Source: Amycolatopsis sp. FDAARGOS 1241
GTDB lineage: Bacteria > Actinomycetota > Actinomycetes > Mycobacteriales > Pseudonocardiaceae
Assembly (NCBI RefSeq): GCF_016889705.1
Contig: NZ_CP069526.1
Location: 496,001-560,000, forward strand
Direction: 5' to 3'
Length of the DNA stretch: 64,000 nt
Shown: piece after piece, positions 25,771 to 34,117 of the stretch
Numbering within the stretch: the first letter of the stretch is position 1
How the letters are laid out: the number at the start of each line of letters is the position of its first letter
The notes under the pieces: model-generated
Told to the model about the DNA's origin: nothing
Seen by the model: the letters and a program-made list of their open reading frames with translations, nothing else
The model's database searches: none
Translations under genes and position numbers: made by a program

Positions 25771-26888
25771 CGAACACTCCGCACGGGCCGGGCCAGCTCC
25801 GCGCCGGCGGCGGTCAGCACCGACGGCGTCACGGACCCGGCGAGCAAGTACGCCCGGCGCCCGGACTGCGGGCGCACGACCGCGAGCGACAACGGCGTGA
25901 TGGACAGCTGCACGACCTCACCCGACTCCGGCCGGGTCGTGGCCGCCCCGGCCTTCGACGCCGCTTCCGCCAGCTCGCCGCCGACGTCACGCGGCAGCGC
26001 GACCACCGCGAACGAAGCCAGCCCCGTGCCGTACAGCGCGGCGCCGCGGATGCCGCCGAGCCGGGCGTCCCGCACCGGCCGGCCGTCCAGCGTGTCCGGC
26101 AGTCGCGCTCGCCCGGACGCCCCCAGCGCCTGCGCCAGGTCCGGCGCGCTCGTGACGCTGAACCCCACGGCCGGCGCGGGTTTCGGTGGCGTGAGCACCG
26201 GGGCCGTCTGCTCGACCTCCTGGAACTCGCTGGTCACGATCGGTGCCTGCTGACCGCGAGCGGTGATCTCCACCTGCAGCGGCAGGCCTGTGCTGGGATC
26301 CGCCCACACGTCGACCCGCCCGATCGTGGTCGCGGGGTCGGCCGGCGTGATGCGCACACCCGACGCGGCGACGCCGGCGATCCGGCGGCCGGGCAGGGCA
26401 CTCGCGGCGTCGCCCGGCGCCAGCCGCAGGATCCGCCGCGCCAGCTCCGGCGGCAGCAGGTCACCGGCCCGCGGCAGCCGCACCGCGGGGTCACCGACCA
26501 GCTTCGTCAACATGGCCGAGCCGTAGTCCCAGGTGTATTCGGCGTCCGGGAATTTGTAGACGTCCCGCTCGCCAGCCGTGGTCAGCGTCGCCACGCGGTA
26601 GCGGTCCGGCGCCGCGTACCAGGCCCGCATAGCGGTGGTGCCGGCGAACAACGCGGTCAGGTCACCGAGGTTCGGCAGCTGGGGCAGCGCGAGCGAGCCG
26701 GCGCTGCGCACCACGCCCTGGTACGGCGCCTTGTCCGAGGCCAGCACGAGCGCCCGCAGGCGGCTCGCGTCGACGGTGCCTCCACGCGGCCCCAGCGCTC
26801 CCACCACCGACGCGATCGCCACCAGCACCGCGGCCACGGCCACGACGACCGCCCACCGGCCCAGCTTCGCGCGGCTCACGACCGACAA
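25767..26888 (-). CDS. Membrane-anchored LolA/RseB-like lipoprotein-domain protein
   Basis: A 373-residue protein with a single N-terminal TM (residues 11-31) and an extracytoplasmic domain. The segments APYQGVVRSAGSLALPQLP, TWDYGSAMLTKL and VDVWADPSTGLPLQVEI resemble the LolA / MucB-RseB half-barrel fold. It is the first gene of the ABC operon and might present a lipid or sense envelope state for the transporter. The family assignment is from pattern only. Confidence 0.6.
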   Translation of the reverse strand: MSVVSRAKLGRWAVVVAVAAVLVAIASVVGALGPRGGTVDASRLRALVLASDKAPYQGVVRSAGSLALPQLPNLGDLTALFAGTTAMRAWYAAPDRYRVATLTTAGERDVYKFPDAEYTWDYGSAMLTKLVGDPAVRLPRAGDLLPPELARRILRLAPGDAASALPGRRIAGVAASGVRITPADPATTIGRVDVWADPSTGLPLQVEITARGQQAPIVTSEFQEVEQTAPVLTPPKPAPAVGFSVTSAPDLAQALGASGRARLPDTLDGRPVRDARLGGIRGAALYGTGLASFAVVALPRDVGGELAEAASKAGAATTRPESGEVVQLSITPLSLAVVRPQSGRRAYLLAGSVTPSVLTAAGAELARPVRSVR

Positions 26889-26983
26889 GGAGCACCACCT
26901 CCCCGTCCCTTTCTACGCTCGCTCAGCGCGGGCGGGGGAGGGCCGGAGGCCTACCGGAGTCTTACGGGCGCTCGCTTTCCCGC

Positions 26984-27798
26984 TCACGACCCGACGGCCA
27001 CCGCGTCCACCGGTTCGGCCACCCGATCGGCCGTGACGCGGAAGAACTGCAGACCGGGGAAGTGCGCGGGCGCGACGATCGTGTCGGTGCCCGCGACCTC
27101 GCGCAGCCACCGCTGGCGCGTCAGCAGCGCCAGCGACGGGTCGGTGTCGCTGACGAAGCGGATGTTCGAGTCGCCCAGCTGCGCCGGCGTGTGGAGCACG
27201 TCGCCGAGCAGGACGACGCGGCGCCCGTCCGCGGTGACGTCGAGCACGTAGTGGCCCGGCGTGTGCCCAGGCGCGTGCCGCGCGGTGACACCGCGAGCGA
27301 TCTCGACGTCGCCGTGCAGCGCACGCAGGTGGCCGTGGCCGCGGACGGTCTCCAGCCCCATCCGCGTCCAGTCGTGGCGTCCGACCGGCTCGACGAGCGC
27401 GGCCCAGTCCTGCGCGCCGTAGAGCACCGTCGCGTTCGGGAAGTACCGCTTGCCCTGCGGCGCGATCCAGCCGACGTGGTCGTAGTGCAGGTGCGTGAGC
27501 ACCACCGTGTCGACGTCCGCCGGCGAGCACCCGGCCTCCGCGAGCGCGATGGGCAGACCGCCGCCCGCGCCCATGTCGCTGTCGTCCGGCTGCAAGCCTT
27601 CCGGGAACTCGATCTCCCGCGGGCCGAGCCCCGCGTCGACGAGGATCGTCCGGCCGCCGCCGCGGATCAGAAGCGCGCCCGTGGGCACGTGGACCATGCC
27701 GTCTTCTGCGAAGGCGTCCGGATGTCTGCCGGCGTCGAGCCCCGGGAAGAACGGCGCCGGCAACCGATCTCGAAACTCCCCACCTCGATCGACCGCAT
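26984..27798 (-). CDS. MBL-fold metallo-hydrolase (5' frameshift)
   Basis: The main frame has the metallo-beta-lactamase motif THLHYDHVGW, then ARHAPGHTPGHYVLDV and a final APAHFPGLQF. This is a quorum-quenching-lactonase-like MBL of about 270 residues. The natural start MRSIEVGSFEIG (ATG 27798) is in another frame; adding one G to the GG at about 27765 fuses it to LPAPFFPGLDAG. As read, only a GTG at 27802 could start the main frame. It lies about 50 bases from the IS element. Whether the shift is real needs reads. Confidence 0.72.
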
Positions 27799-27849
27799 GC
27801 ACACGACCAAGATCGCCCCGCCCGCGTTCAATTCCGGAAAGTGACCTTA

Positions 27850-28717
27850 GAGCGTGTCTCGTTTGGATCTTTCCCGCTGGGCTGCAATGATCTTGTACCG
27901 TGATCGACTCGCTGTCGCAACGGCTGGTGCCCGATGACTTGTGGGCGTTGGTGGAACCGCTGGTCCCGCCGGCAAAGGAGCGTCCGCAGGGTGGTGGTCG
28001 TGCGCGGACTGATCCGCGGGCGGTGTTCACGGCGATCGTGTTCGTGTTGACCAGTGGTTGTGCGTGGCGGCACCTGCCGCCCTCGTTCGGGGTATCGGTG
28101 CCCACGGCGCACCGGACGTTCACCGAATGGACCGAGGCCGGGCTGTGGCGGCAGTTGCATCAGGCAGTGCTGGACGAACTGGGCGGCCGGGGTTTGATCG
28201 ACTGGTCTCGCGCGGTCCTCGACGGAGCATCCGTCAGGGCCAAAAGGGGGGCGGTCTGACCGGTCCGAGCCCGGTCGACCGCGGCAAACCGGGCTCGAAG
28301 ATCCACGTACTGTCCGACGGGGCCGGGCTGCCCCTGACCGTCGCGATCTCCGCGGCCAACACTCACGACAGCCACGCGCTCAGACCTCTGGTCAACGCGC
28401 TGCCGCCGATCCGATCGCGCCGCGGACCGCGGCGCCGGAAACCGGCCAAACTCCACTCCGACAAGGCCTACGACATCCCCGCCCTGCGCGCCTGGCTGCG
28501 CCAGCGCGGGATCGTCCCGCGCATCGCCCGCAAGGGCATCGAATCCGCCGAGAAACTCGGCAAACACCGGTGGGTGATCGAACGGTCCATCGCCTGGCTG
28601 ACCGGCTACCGGCGACTGACCATCCGCTACGAACGCAAAGCCGGCCACTACCTCGCCTTCCTCACCCTCGCCGCCACCATCACCTGCCACAAGAAACTCG
28701 CCAAATGAGACAAGCTC
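27850..28717 (+). mobile_element. IS5-family (IS427-like) insertion sequence
   Basis: An 868-bp element. Left end GAGCGTGTCTCGTTTGG and right end (reverse complement) GAGCTTGTCTCATTTGG match at 15 of 17 bases. TTA flanks both ends (27847-27849 and 28718-28720), a 3-bp target duplication. It encodes one transposase in two overlapping frames. It inserted 6 bp beyond the epimerase stop codon (counting from the element end) and about 50 bp upstream of the MBL start, so it could affect MBL expression. Confidence 0.88.
27900..28708 (+). CDS. IS5-family transposase (two frames, probable programmed -1 frameshift)
   Basis: The first frame (27900-28259) holds the N-terminal DUF4096-like domain and DWSRAVLDGASVRAKRG with the first catalytic Asp. 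The second frame (to 28708) continues HSDKAYDIPALRAWL (second Asp) and GKHRWVIERSIAWL (Glu), completing DDE. The overlap contains GCCAAAAGGGGGG; a -1 slip on A-AAA-AGG yields one 269-residue product. Frameshifting of this kind is established for many IS5-group elements. It starts at GTG 27900. Confidence 0.85.
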
Positions 28718-28723
28718 TTAGTC

Positions 28724-29782
28724 TCACGCATCGACGGGCGCCCGCAGCGGCGCCGTCGCGAACGCAGCGATCCCGTCCGCGAACGCTGTTTCCGCCCTGA
28801 ACCCCAGAGTTTTCCGCGCCAGCGCGGGATCCGCGACCACGTGCCGCACGTCCGCCGGCCGCGCGCCGCCGACGATCCGCGGCGCCGGGCCACCGCACGC
28901 GCGCGCCAGCTCGCCGGCCAAGTCGCCCACCGTGTGCGGCTCACCCGAGCAGACGTTGAGCGGCGTGAGGTCCCCGCGCGGGCCGTCCGCACGCAGCGCC
29001 AGCACGTTCGCCCGCGCGACGTCCTGCACGTGGACGAAGTCCCGCTGCTGGCGCCCGTCTTCCAGCACGGTGGGTGCTTCCCCGCGCTCGAGCGCCGACC
29101 GGAACAGCGACGCGACACCTGCGTACGGCGTGTTTTTCGGCATCCGTGGCCCATACACATTGTGGTAGCGCAACGCCCACACCGTGCCCCCGGTTTGCCG
29201 GGCCCACGCGCCGGCCAGGTGCTCCTGCGCCAGTTTCGTTGCGGCGTAGGTACTCCTGGGCAGAAGCGGCGCACTTTCGGGCACGAGCTGCCACTCCAGC
29301 TCCGCGCCGCAGCCACACGTCGGCTCGAACCGGCCTGCGTCCACATCGGACTGCCGTCGGGGTTCCGGCGGGACCACCCCGTGCCGAGGGCACGAGTAGC
29401 GGCCTTCGCCGTAGACCACCATCGACGACGCCAGCACGAGCTTCCGGATTCCGGCGGCGTGCATCGCGGCCAGCAGCACCGCCGTGCCGTAGTCGTTGTT
29501 GAGCGCGTACGACGGCGCGTCGGACGGGTCCACGCCGTGCCCGACGACCGCGGCCTGGTGGCACACCGCGTCGACGCCGTCGAGCAACGCGGCGACCTCG
29601 CCGGCGTCCGTGAGGTCGCCGCGCACGAACCGGTGGCGGCTGGTGTAGTCCGGCGGTGCCGCCGACGCGTGGGCGGTGGACAGCAGCGTGTCCAGCACCA
29701 CGACTTCGTCGCCTGCGTCGGCCAGCTGGTCGGCCACGTGGGACCCGATGAACCCGGCTCCGCCGGTGATGAGCACTCGCAC
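28724..29782 (-). CDS. NAD-dependent epimerase/dehydratase
   Basis: A 352-residue extended SDR: MRVLITGGAGFIGSHVADQL (NAD-binding GxxGxxG), ASSMVVYGEG, and the catalytic YAATK. An insertion, GVVPPEPRRQSDVD to FEPTCGCGAELEWQLVPESA with a Cys pair, is unusual for simple UDP-glucose epimerases. It may belong functionally with the GT2/DUF2064/methyltransferase operon, where such epimerases are often found. The IS sits directly after its stop. Confidence 0.8.
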   Translation of the reverse strand: MRVLITGGAGFIGSHVADQLADAGDEVVVLDTLLSTAHASAAPPDYTSRHRFVRGDLTDAGEVAALLDGVDAVCHQAAVVGHGVDPSDAPSYALNNDYGTAVLLAAMHAAGIRKLVLASSMVVYGEGRYSCPRHGVVPPEPRRQSDVDAGRFEPTCGCGAELEWQLVPESAPLLPRSTYAATKLAQEHLAGAWARQTGGTVWALRYHNVYGPRMPKNTPYAGVASLFRSALERGEAPTVLEDGRQQRDFVHVQDVARANVLALRADGPRGDLTPLNVCSGEPHTVGDLAGELARACGGPAPRIVGGARPADVRHVVADPALARKTLGFRAETAFADGIAAFATAPLRAPVDA

Positions 29783-29904
29783 GTGGCCGACGCTAGGGCG
29801 GTCCGGCCGCGCTGCGCCCGCCCGATCCGGACCACGTCACCGAATCGTCAGGAATCACCCGCCCACGGCGGCGCGGGAAGGTCGTCACCGGATACGGTGT
29901 CGCC

Positions 29905-30405
29905 ATGGAACGGAGCGCACAGCGACTGGGCCGGGCCCTCGTGGTGATCGTGGACGACCGGGTCGCCCACGGCGAGCACGAAGACACCAGCGGACCGCTC
30001 GTGACCGAGCTGCTCGAAGAGGCCGGCTTCATCGTCGACGGCGTCGTCGTGGTGGAGGCCGAGACCGCCGGGATCCGCAACGCGCTCAACACCGCGGTCA
30101 TCGGTGGCGCCGACCTCGTGATCACCGTCGGCGGTACGGGTGTCTCGCCGCGCGACCGCACCCCCGACGCCACTGCCGGTGTGCTCGACCGGCCCATCCC
30201 GGGCATCGGCGAAGCCCTGCGCGCGTCGGGCCTCGCCGCGGGCGCCGTCGACGCCGGCATCTCCCGAGGCCTCGCGGGCGTCTCGGGCAGCACGCTGGTG
30301 GTCAACCTCGCCGGCTCGCGCGCGGCCGTCCGCGACGGCATGGCCACGCTCTCTTCGCTCGTGCCGCACGTGATCGACGAGCTCTCGGGCCTCGAAGAGG
30401 TCTGA
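29905..30405 (+). CDS. moaB2: MoaB/MogA-family molybdopterin protein
   Basis: A 166-residue MoCF-domain protein: ALVVIVDDRVAHGEHEDTSG, VITVGGTGVSPRDRTPDATA (the conserved TGGTG-type loop, here VGGTG), then GVSGSTLVVNLAGSRAAVRD. The family adenylylates molybdopterin. Its place between pepD and mscL copies M. tuberculosis Rv0984 (moaB2). It could serve the Mo-oxidoreductase at 16327-17706; that link is an inference. Confidence 0.85.
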   Translation: MERSAQRLGRALVVIVDDRVAHGEHEDTSGPLVTELLEEAGFIVDGVVVVEAETAGIRNALNTAVIGGADLVITVGGTGVSPRDRTPDATAGVLDRPIPGIGEALRASGLAAGAVDAGISRGLAGVSGSTLVVNLAGSRAAVRDGMATLSSLVPHVIDELSGLEEV

Positions 30406-30720
30406 ACCCCTTCACTCCGGTCGCCGGAACTGTTCCGGGCCATCCCGCGGTGTGGTCCGAGGACGCGAACCGCGATGTGATCCGGTTCCGACCGTTCTTT
30501 TCAACGACGCCGCCCGGCTGCCGCTGACAGTCGCGTGCTGCCGGGCGCGACCGCGCACGACACAGGTGCGTTCTGACCGTGACGGCTGGCGCACCGCGGA
30601 AGTCCGACGTAGCGACCCACGCGCCGGCGAGTCCCTTCGTCGCCGGCCCGCTCTTACGCCGGGCAGCCCGAGTCGGCCAGCTCTCTGCAGTTGTCAATCA
30701 GCGGGTGGGACGATGGACCC
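30406..30720. other. Intergenic interval without a convincing gene
   Basis: In 315 bases I see no ORF with a supported start. TTGTCA at about 30693 and a G-rich leader just before 30721 may be part of the promoter of the next small gene. Confidence 0.3.
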
Positions 30721-30900
30721 ATGCCCCGAGAAGAACCCCGCCCCCGCGACGAGCGGGCCGAGCAGGCCCGGCGCCGCCGCAGGGTCGACGAGGTGTTCGG
30801 CGACGTGCTGCCCGAGACGACCTCGGACGAGCGGGGCCTGACCGGTGACACCCCGGACTCCTGGTACCTGGAGAACCGGCCACCGCACCACGACCGCTGA
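30721..30900 (+). CDS. Small conserved acidic/basic protein next to mscL
   Basis: A 59-residue ORF starting MPREEPRPRDERAEQARRRR with an Arg/Glu-rich N-terminal helix, then VDEVFGDVLPETTSDERG and SWYLENRPPHHDR. The ending DSWYLENRPPHH looks conserved rather than random. It is convergent with mscL, 4 bases apart. No function is known to me. Confidence 0.6.
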   Translation: MPREEPRPRDERAEQARRRRRVDEVFGDVLPETTSDERGLTGDTPDSWYLENRPPHHDR

Positions 30901-30904
30901 CGGC

Positions 30905-31339
30905 TCAGTCGTCGGAGCGGACGACGGTCGCCGCCGGGCCGCTGCCGTTGGACTGGGCGCGCAGCAGGTCGCGGATCTCCTTGAGGAGCTCGACGTCCGT
31001 GGGCTCGGCCGGGCCGGGCTCCTGGCCGCGCTTGCGGCGCTCCTGGATGTGCTTCATCGGCAGCACGAACAGGAAGTAGACGATCGCCGCCACGATCACG
31101 AAGTTGATCGCCGCGTTGATCACCGAACCGAAGTCCAGGAACGTCGAGTTGTTGGTGCTCAGGACGTTGAAGCCAAGGCCCTTCGCGGCATCGCTGCCAC
31201 CGATGGCGTTGATCAGCGGTTTGATCAGGCCATTGGTGAACGCGGTGACGATCGCGGTGAACGCGGCGCCGATGACGACCGCGACCGCGAGGTCCACGAC
31301 GTTCCCGCGCATCAGGAAGTCCTTGAAGCCCTTGAGCAT
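30905..31339 (-). CDS. mscL: Large-conductance mechanosensitive channel
   Basis: A 144-residue MscL: MLKGFKDFLMRGNVVDLAVA with VIGAAFTAIVTAFTNGLIKP (TM1 pore helix), a periplasmic loop, TM2 FVIVAAIVYFLFVLPM, and a C-terminal coiled helix with TDVELLKEIRDLL. It opens under membrane tension to release solutes. ATG 31339 is chosen since GAGGAG lies 5-6 bases upstream; the GTG at 31345 lies within that SD spacing. The position matches M. tuberculosis mscL (Rv0985c). Confidence 0.9.
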   Translation of the reverse strand: MLKGFKDFLMRGNVVDLAVAVVIGAAFTAIVTAFTNGLIKPLINAIGGSDAAKGLGFNVLSTNNSTFLDFGSVINAAINFVIVAAIVYFLFVLPMKHIQERRKRGQEPGPAEPTDVELLKEIRDLLRAQSNGSGPAATVVRSDD

Positions 31340-31416
31340 TGCCACTCCTCGAAATTCGGGGGACGGGCCGGCCGTCCGTACGCGGACGTGCCATCGCCCA
31401 TCGGAACAGGGACGGG

Positions 31417-32064
31417 TTAGCGGAGAGTAACCGTAACGGGTCGTTCCAGCGACGTTGCGGCGACCTCGGTGGCGACGCCCACGGGCAGCGCGAGCAGAAC
31501 CAACGGGCCCTTGTCGGGTGCGTTCAGCACCTGACCGCCACCCTCCGGCCGATGCACGGTCACCACCATCGCGTCCCTGACCAGCGCAGATGCGGTGTGT
31601 GTCGCGTCTGGCGCGGCGACGACGTCGACGTGCTGCCCCGGCTGCAGCAGCTCCGCGACAGCCGCGTCGGCGAGCCGGACGGCGACGGTGACCGTGCCGG
31701 ATTCCCCCTTGGCGGGGAGAGCCGATCCCAAGAGGCGGACATCCGTCAATGGCTCACCCGCCCGGGCGGCACCGGACAGCAGCCGGCCGACGGCCGCGTC
31801 GAGGCTGCCCAGCGCGCCGGCAGGCCGGACGTCGTCGGGAACGTCCGCCAGCCGGAGGTCGGCGGCGCGCAGCACAGAGCCCGCGGGCAGATCGCGGGCG
31901 GACACCACCGTGGCGGTGCCGGGGGCGCCACGGGCCGAACCCGGGTGGAGGAAGAGAAGAACACCCGAAAGCACCAGGGCCGCGGCGAGAAACCTGCGCA
32001 CGAGCCGCGCACGCCGGCCGTTCAGTCGGCGAAGATCGGGCAGGCGGCTCAGCAAGGTGTCCAC
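31417..32064 (-). CDS. SAF-domain / CpaB-RcpC-like protein
   Basis: A 215-residue protein with one N-terminal TM (residues 24-42), a SAF domain (TATVVSARDLPAGSVLRAAD, LRLADVPDD) and an RcpC-like C-terminus (ELLQPGQHVDVVAAPD, GPLVLLALPVGVATEVAA). In other bacteria CpaB/RcpC assist Flp/Tad pilus secretion; no tad genes are in the window. The role here is open. Confidence 0.75.
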   Translation of the reverse strand: MDTLLSRLPDLRRLNGRRARLVRRFLAAALVLSGVLLFLHPGSARGAPGTATVVSARDLPAGSVLRAADLRLADVPDDVRPAGALGSLDAAVGRLLSGAARAGEPLTDVRLLGSALPAKGESGTVTVAVRLADAAVAELLQPGQHVDVVAAPDATHTASALVRDAMVVTVHRPEGGGQVLNAPDKGPLVLLALPVGVATEVAATSLERPVTVTLR

Positions 32065-32193
32065 GGTCGTCCCCTCATCGGTTCCCGTGCGGCGCGGTGC
32101 CGCACGAAACCGACGTTAGGGATGGTCATGACCAGCGGAAAGCACGAATTCCGCGGCCTGTGGACAACTACCCCCTTGTGGACAACTCGGGGT

Positions 32194-32505
32194 TCAGGAG
32201 GCGGTGGAAGCCGTCGTTGTCGTGGTCGAGGAGGACGATGACGACGAGGAGTCCGCCTTCTTCTCGCTCTTGGTCTCGCTCTTGGCCTCCGACTTGGCCG
32301 GCGTCGCGGCGGTGCTCGACTTGCTCGAGTCGCGCGAGTCGTTGCGGTAGAAGCCGCTGCCCTTGAAGACCACGCCGACCGAGCTGAATACCTTGCGCAG
32401 CGGACCGGAGCACTGGGGGCAGACGGTCAGGCTGGCGTCGGAGAAGGACTGCACGGCTTCGAAGCGGTGGTCGCATTCCTTGCAGGCGTACTGGTACGTG
32501 GGCAC
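32194..32505 (-). CDS. FmdB-family zinc ribbon protein
   Basis: A 103-residue protein with N-terminal MPTYQYACKECDHRFEAVQS and VCPQCSGPLRKVF, giving two C-x2-C knuckles, then GSGFYRND. The tail is a low-complexity Ser/Lys/Glu run ending in poly-Ser/Thr. Actinobacterial homologues, including the serine-rich Rv0991c at the same synteny position, are small zinc proteins; Rv0991c has been reported as a redox-regulated chaperone. Confidence 0.85.
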   Translation of the reverse strand: MPTYQYACKECDHRFEAVQSFSDASLTVCPQCSGPLRKVFSSVGVVFKGSGFYRNDSRDSSKSSTAATPAKSEAKSETKSEKKADSSSSSSSSTTTTTASTAS

Positions 32506-32593
32506 AAGAGCTCCTTCATGGCTGGCACTCGTAATGCAAGAGTGCTAACCCAATTCTGCTGGACGGCATTCCCCGAGCGCAAATGCCCCCGGC

Positions 32594-33187
32594 TCACATC
32601 ACGGCGGGAGCGGGGAACCGCACGACCCCGTCCGGCGTCAGCGCCCCGTTCATCGGGACGTCGTGCGCCTCGCCCGGCAGGCGATCCACCAGCTCCGGGG
32701 CCCTGACCACGGCCAGCAGCTCCGCGCCACCCACGACGAGCGAACGGTCGTAGTGACCGGCCCCACGTCCGAGCCGCACCCCGCGCCGGTCGACGGCCAG
32801 CGCCGGCACGAGCACCACGTCGGCCGAGGAGACGGTGCCGATCCCCAGCCGCGGTCCCGACGGCTCGCGGATGCCGCGCAGCCGGCCGGGCACGAGCGTC
32901 GCCTCGCCGGTGTACTCGGCCCACTCGAGCGGTCCCACGATGTCCGGGATCACCGGCAGCAGCACCCGTGAACCGGCGCTGACCAGCGCGTTCAACAGGG
33001 CGACCGAACCCGGTTCGGTCTCGAACGGCACGTACGCGCACACCGTCGCAGCCGCCACGGACGCGGCCACGGACGCCAGCGCGGCGGCCTCCTCCGCGTG
33101 CTCGGCAGGGGTCACCGCGGCGCGGGCCTGAAGAACCCGGTTGCGCCACTCCGTCTTGCTCAGGTGCTCATTGCCCGACGCCCGCAT
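32594..33187 (-). CDS. 5-formyltetrahydrofolate cyclo-ligase
   Basis: A 197-residue enzyme converting 5-formyl-THF to 5,10-methenyl-THF with ATP. Motifs: SKTEWRNRVLQARAAV at the start (Arg/Lys ATP contacts) and the family signature VLVPALAVDRRGVRLGRGAGHYDRSL. It is divergent from galU with a 24-base gap; this pair is conserved with Rv0992c/Rv0993. Confidence 0.9.
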   Translation of the reverse strand: MRASGNEHLSKTEWRNRVLQARAAVTPAEHAEEAAALASVAASVAAATVCAYVPFETEPGSVALLNALVSAGSRVLLPVIPDIVGPLEWAEYTGEATLVPGRLRGIREPSGPRLGIGTVSSADVVLVPALAVDRRGVRLGRGAGHYDRSLVVGGAELLAVVRAPELVDRLPGEAHDVPMNGALTPDGVVRFPAPAVM

Positions 33188-33197
33188 GCGACCAGGT

Positions 33198-33203
33198 TAG
33201 GCT
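33198..33203 (+). promoter_or_regulatory. -10-like element for leaderless galU
   Basis: TAGGCT (TANNNT) ends 8 bases before the galU ATG and no SD sequence is present. This spacing is typical of leaderless actinobacterial mRNAs starting at the ATG. No clear -35 box is visible. Confidence 0.4.
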
Positions 33204-33211
33204 TTGCGCCC

Positions 33212-34117
33212 ATGACGGGCGCCTCAACCTCCCAGACGTTCAGAACAGCCATCGTGCCTGCCGCCGGGCTCGGGACCAGGTTCCTGCCGACCACGAAAGC
33301 GGTTCCGAAAGAGCTGCTGCCCGTGGTCGACACACCGGGCATCGAGCTCGTCGCGAGCGAGGCCGCGGCCGCCGGGGCGCAGCGCCTGGTGATCGTGACC
33401 TCACCCGCCAAGCGGTCCGTGGTCAAGTACTTCGAGGCGCAGCCCGAGCTGGAGAAGACACTCGAGGACAAGGGCAAGACCGAGCTGCTCGACAAGGTCC
33501 GCCGCGGGCCGGGGCTGCTCGAGGTCGAGGTGGCCATCCAGGAGCAGGCCCTGGGCCTCGGCCACGCCGTCGCGCAGGCCGAACCGAACCTCACTCCCGA
33601 AGACGACGCCGTCGCCGTGCTGCTGCCCGACGACCTGGTGCTGCCCATCGGCGTGCTCGACCGCATGTCGGCCGTCCGCGCGCGCCACGGTGGCAGCGTG
33701 CTCTGCGCGTTCGACATCCCCAAGGAGCAGATCTCCCCATACGGCGTGTTCGACGTCTCCGACACCGACGACCCGGACGTCAAGCAGGTCCACGGCATGG
33801 TCGAGAAGCCGAAGCCGGAGGATGCGCCGTCGACGTACGCCGCGGCCGGCCGCTACCTGCTGGACCGGGCCATCTTCGACGCGCTGCGCAAGATCGAACC
33901 GGGCTCCGGTGGCGAGCTCCAGCTCACCGATGCGGTCGCGCTGCTGATCGAGCAGGGCCATCCCGTGCACATCGTCGTGCACCGGGGCGGCCGGCACGAC
34001 TTGGGTAATCCGGGTGGTTTCCTGCGTGCCGCCGTCGACTTCGCGCTCGAAACCCCCGAATACGGGCCATCGTTACGGACGTGGCTGACCGAACGGATCG
34101 GGACCGAACGCCCATGA
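33212..34117 (+). CDS. galU: UTP-glucose-1-phosphate uridylyltransferase
   Basis: A 301-residue nucleotidyltransferase making UDP-glucose: nucleotide loop IVPAAGLGTRFLPTTKAVPK, then VLLPDDLVLP, GVFDVSDTDD and VEKPKPEDAPS with catalytic-site Lys. Its product feeds cell-wall and trehalose synthesis and is the galT substrate. The stop overlaps the moeA ATG (ATGA). It is the first gene of the galU-moeA-rimJ-glpR operon. Confidence 0.92.
   Translation: MTGASTSQTFRTAIVPAAGLGTRFLPTTKAVPKELLPVVDTPGIELVASEAAAAGAQRLVIVTSPAKRSVVKYFEAQPELEKTLEDKGKTELLDKVRRGPGLLEVEVAIQEQALGLGHAVAQAEPNLTPEDDAVAVLLPDDLVLPIGVLDRMSAVRARHGGSVLCAFDIPKEQISPYGVFDVSDTDDPDVKQVHGMVEKPKPEDAPSTYAAAGRYLLDRAIFDALRKIEPGSGGELQLTDAVALLIEQGHPVHIVVHRGGRHDLGNPGGFLRAAVDFALETPEYGPSLRTWLTERIGTERP

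Noticed and set aside
30452..30720. A plus-strand stretch reading LPLTVA, similar to the IS transposase
   Set aside because: Only six residues match and no terminal repeats or other transposase motifs are near; likely chance.
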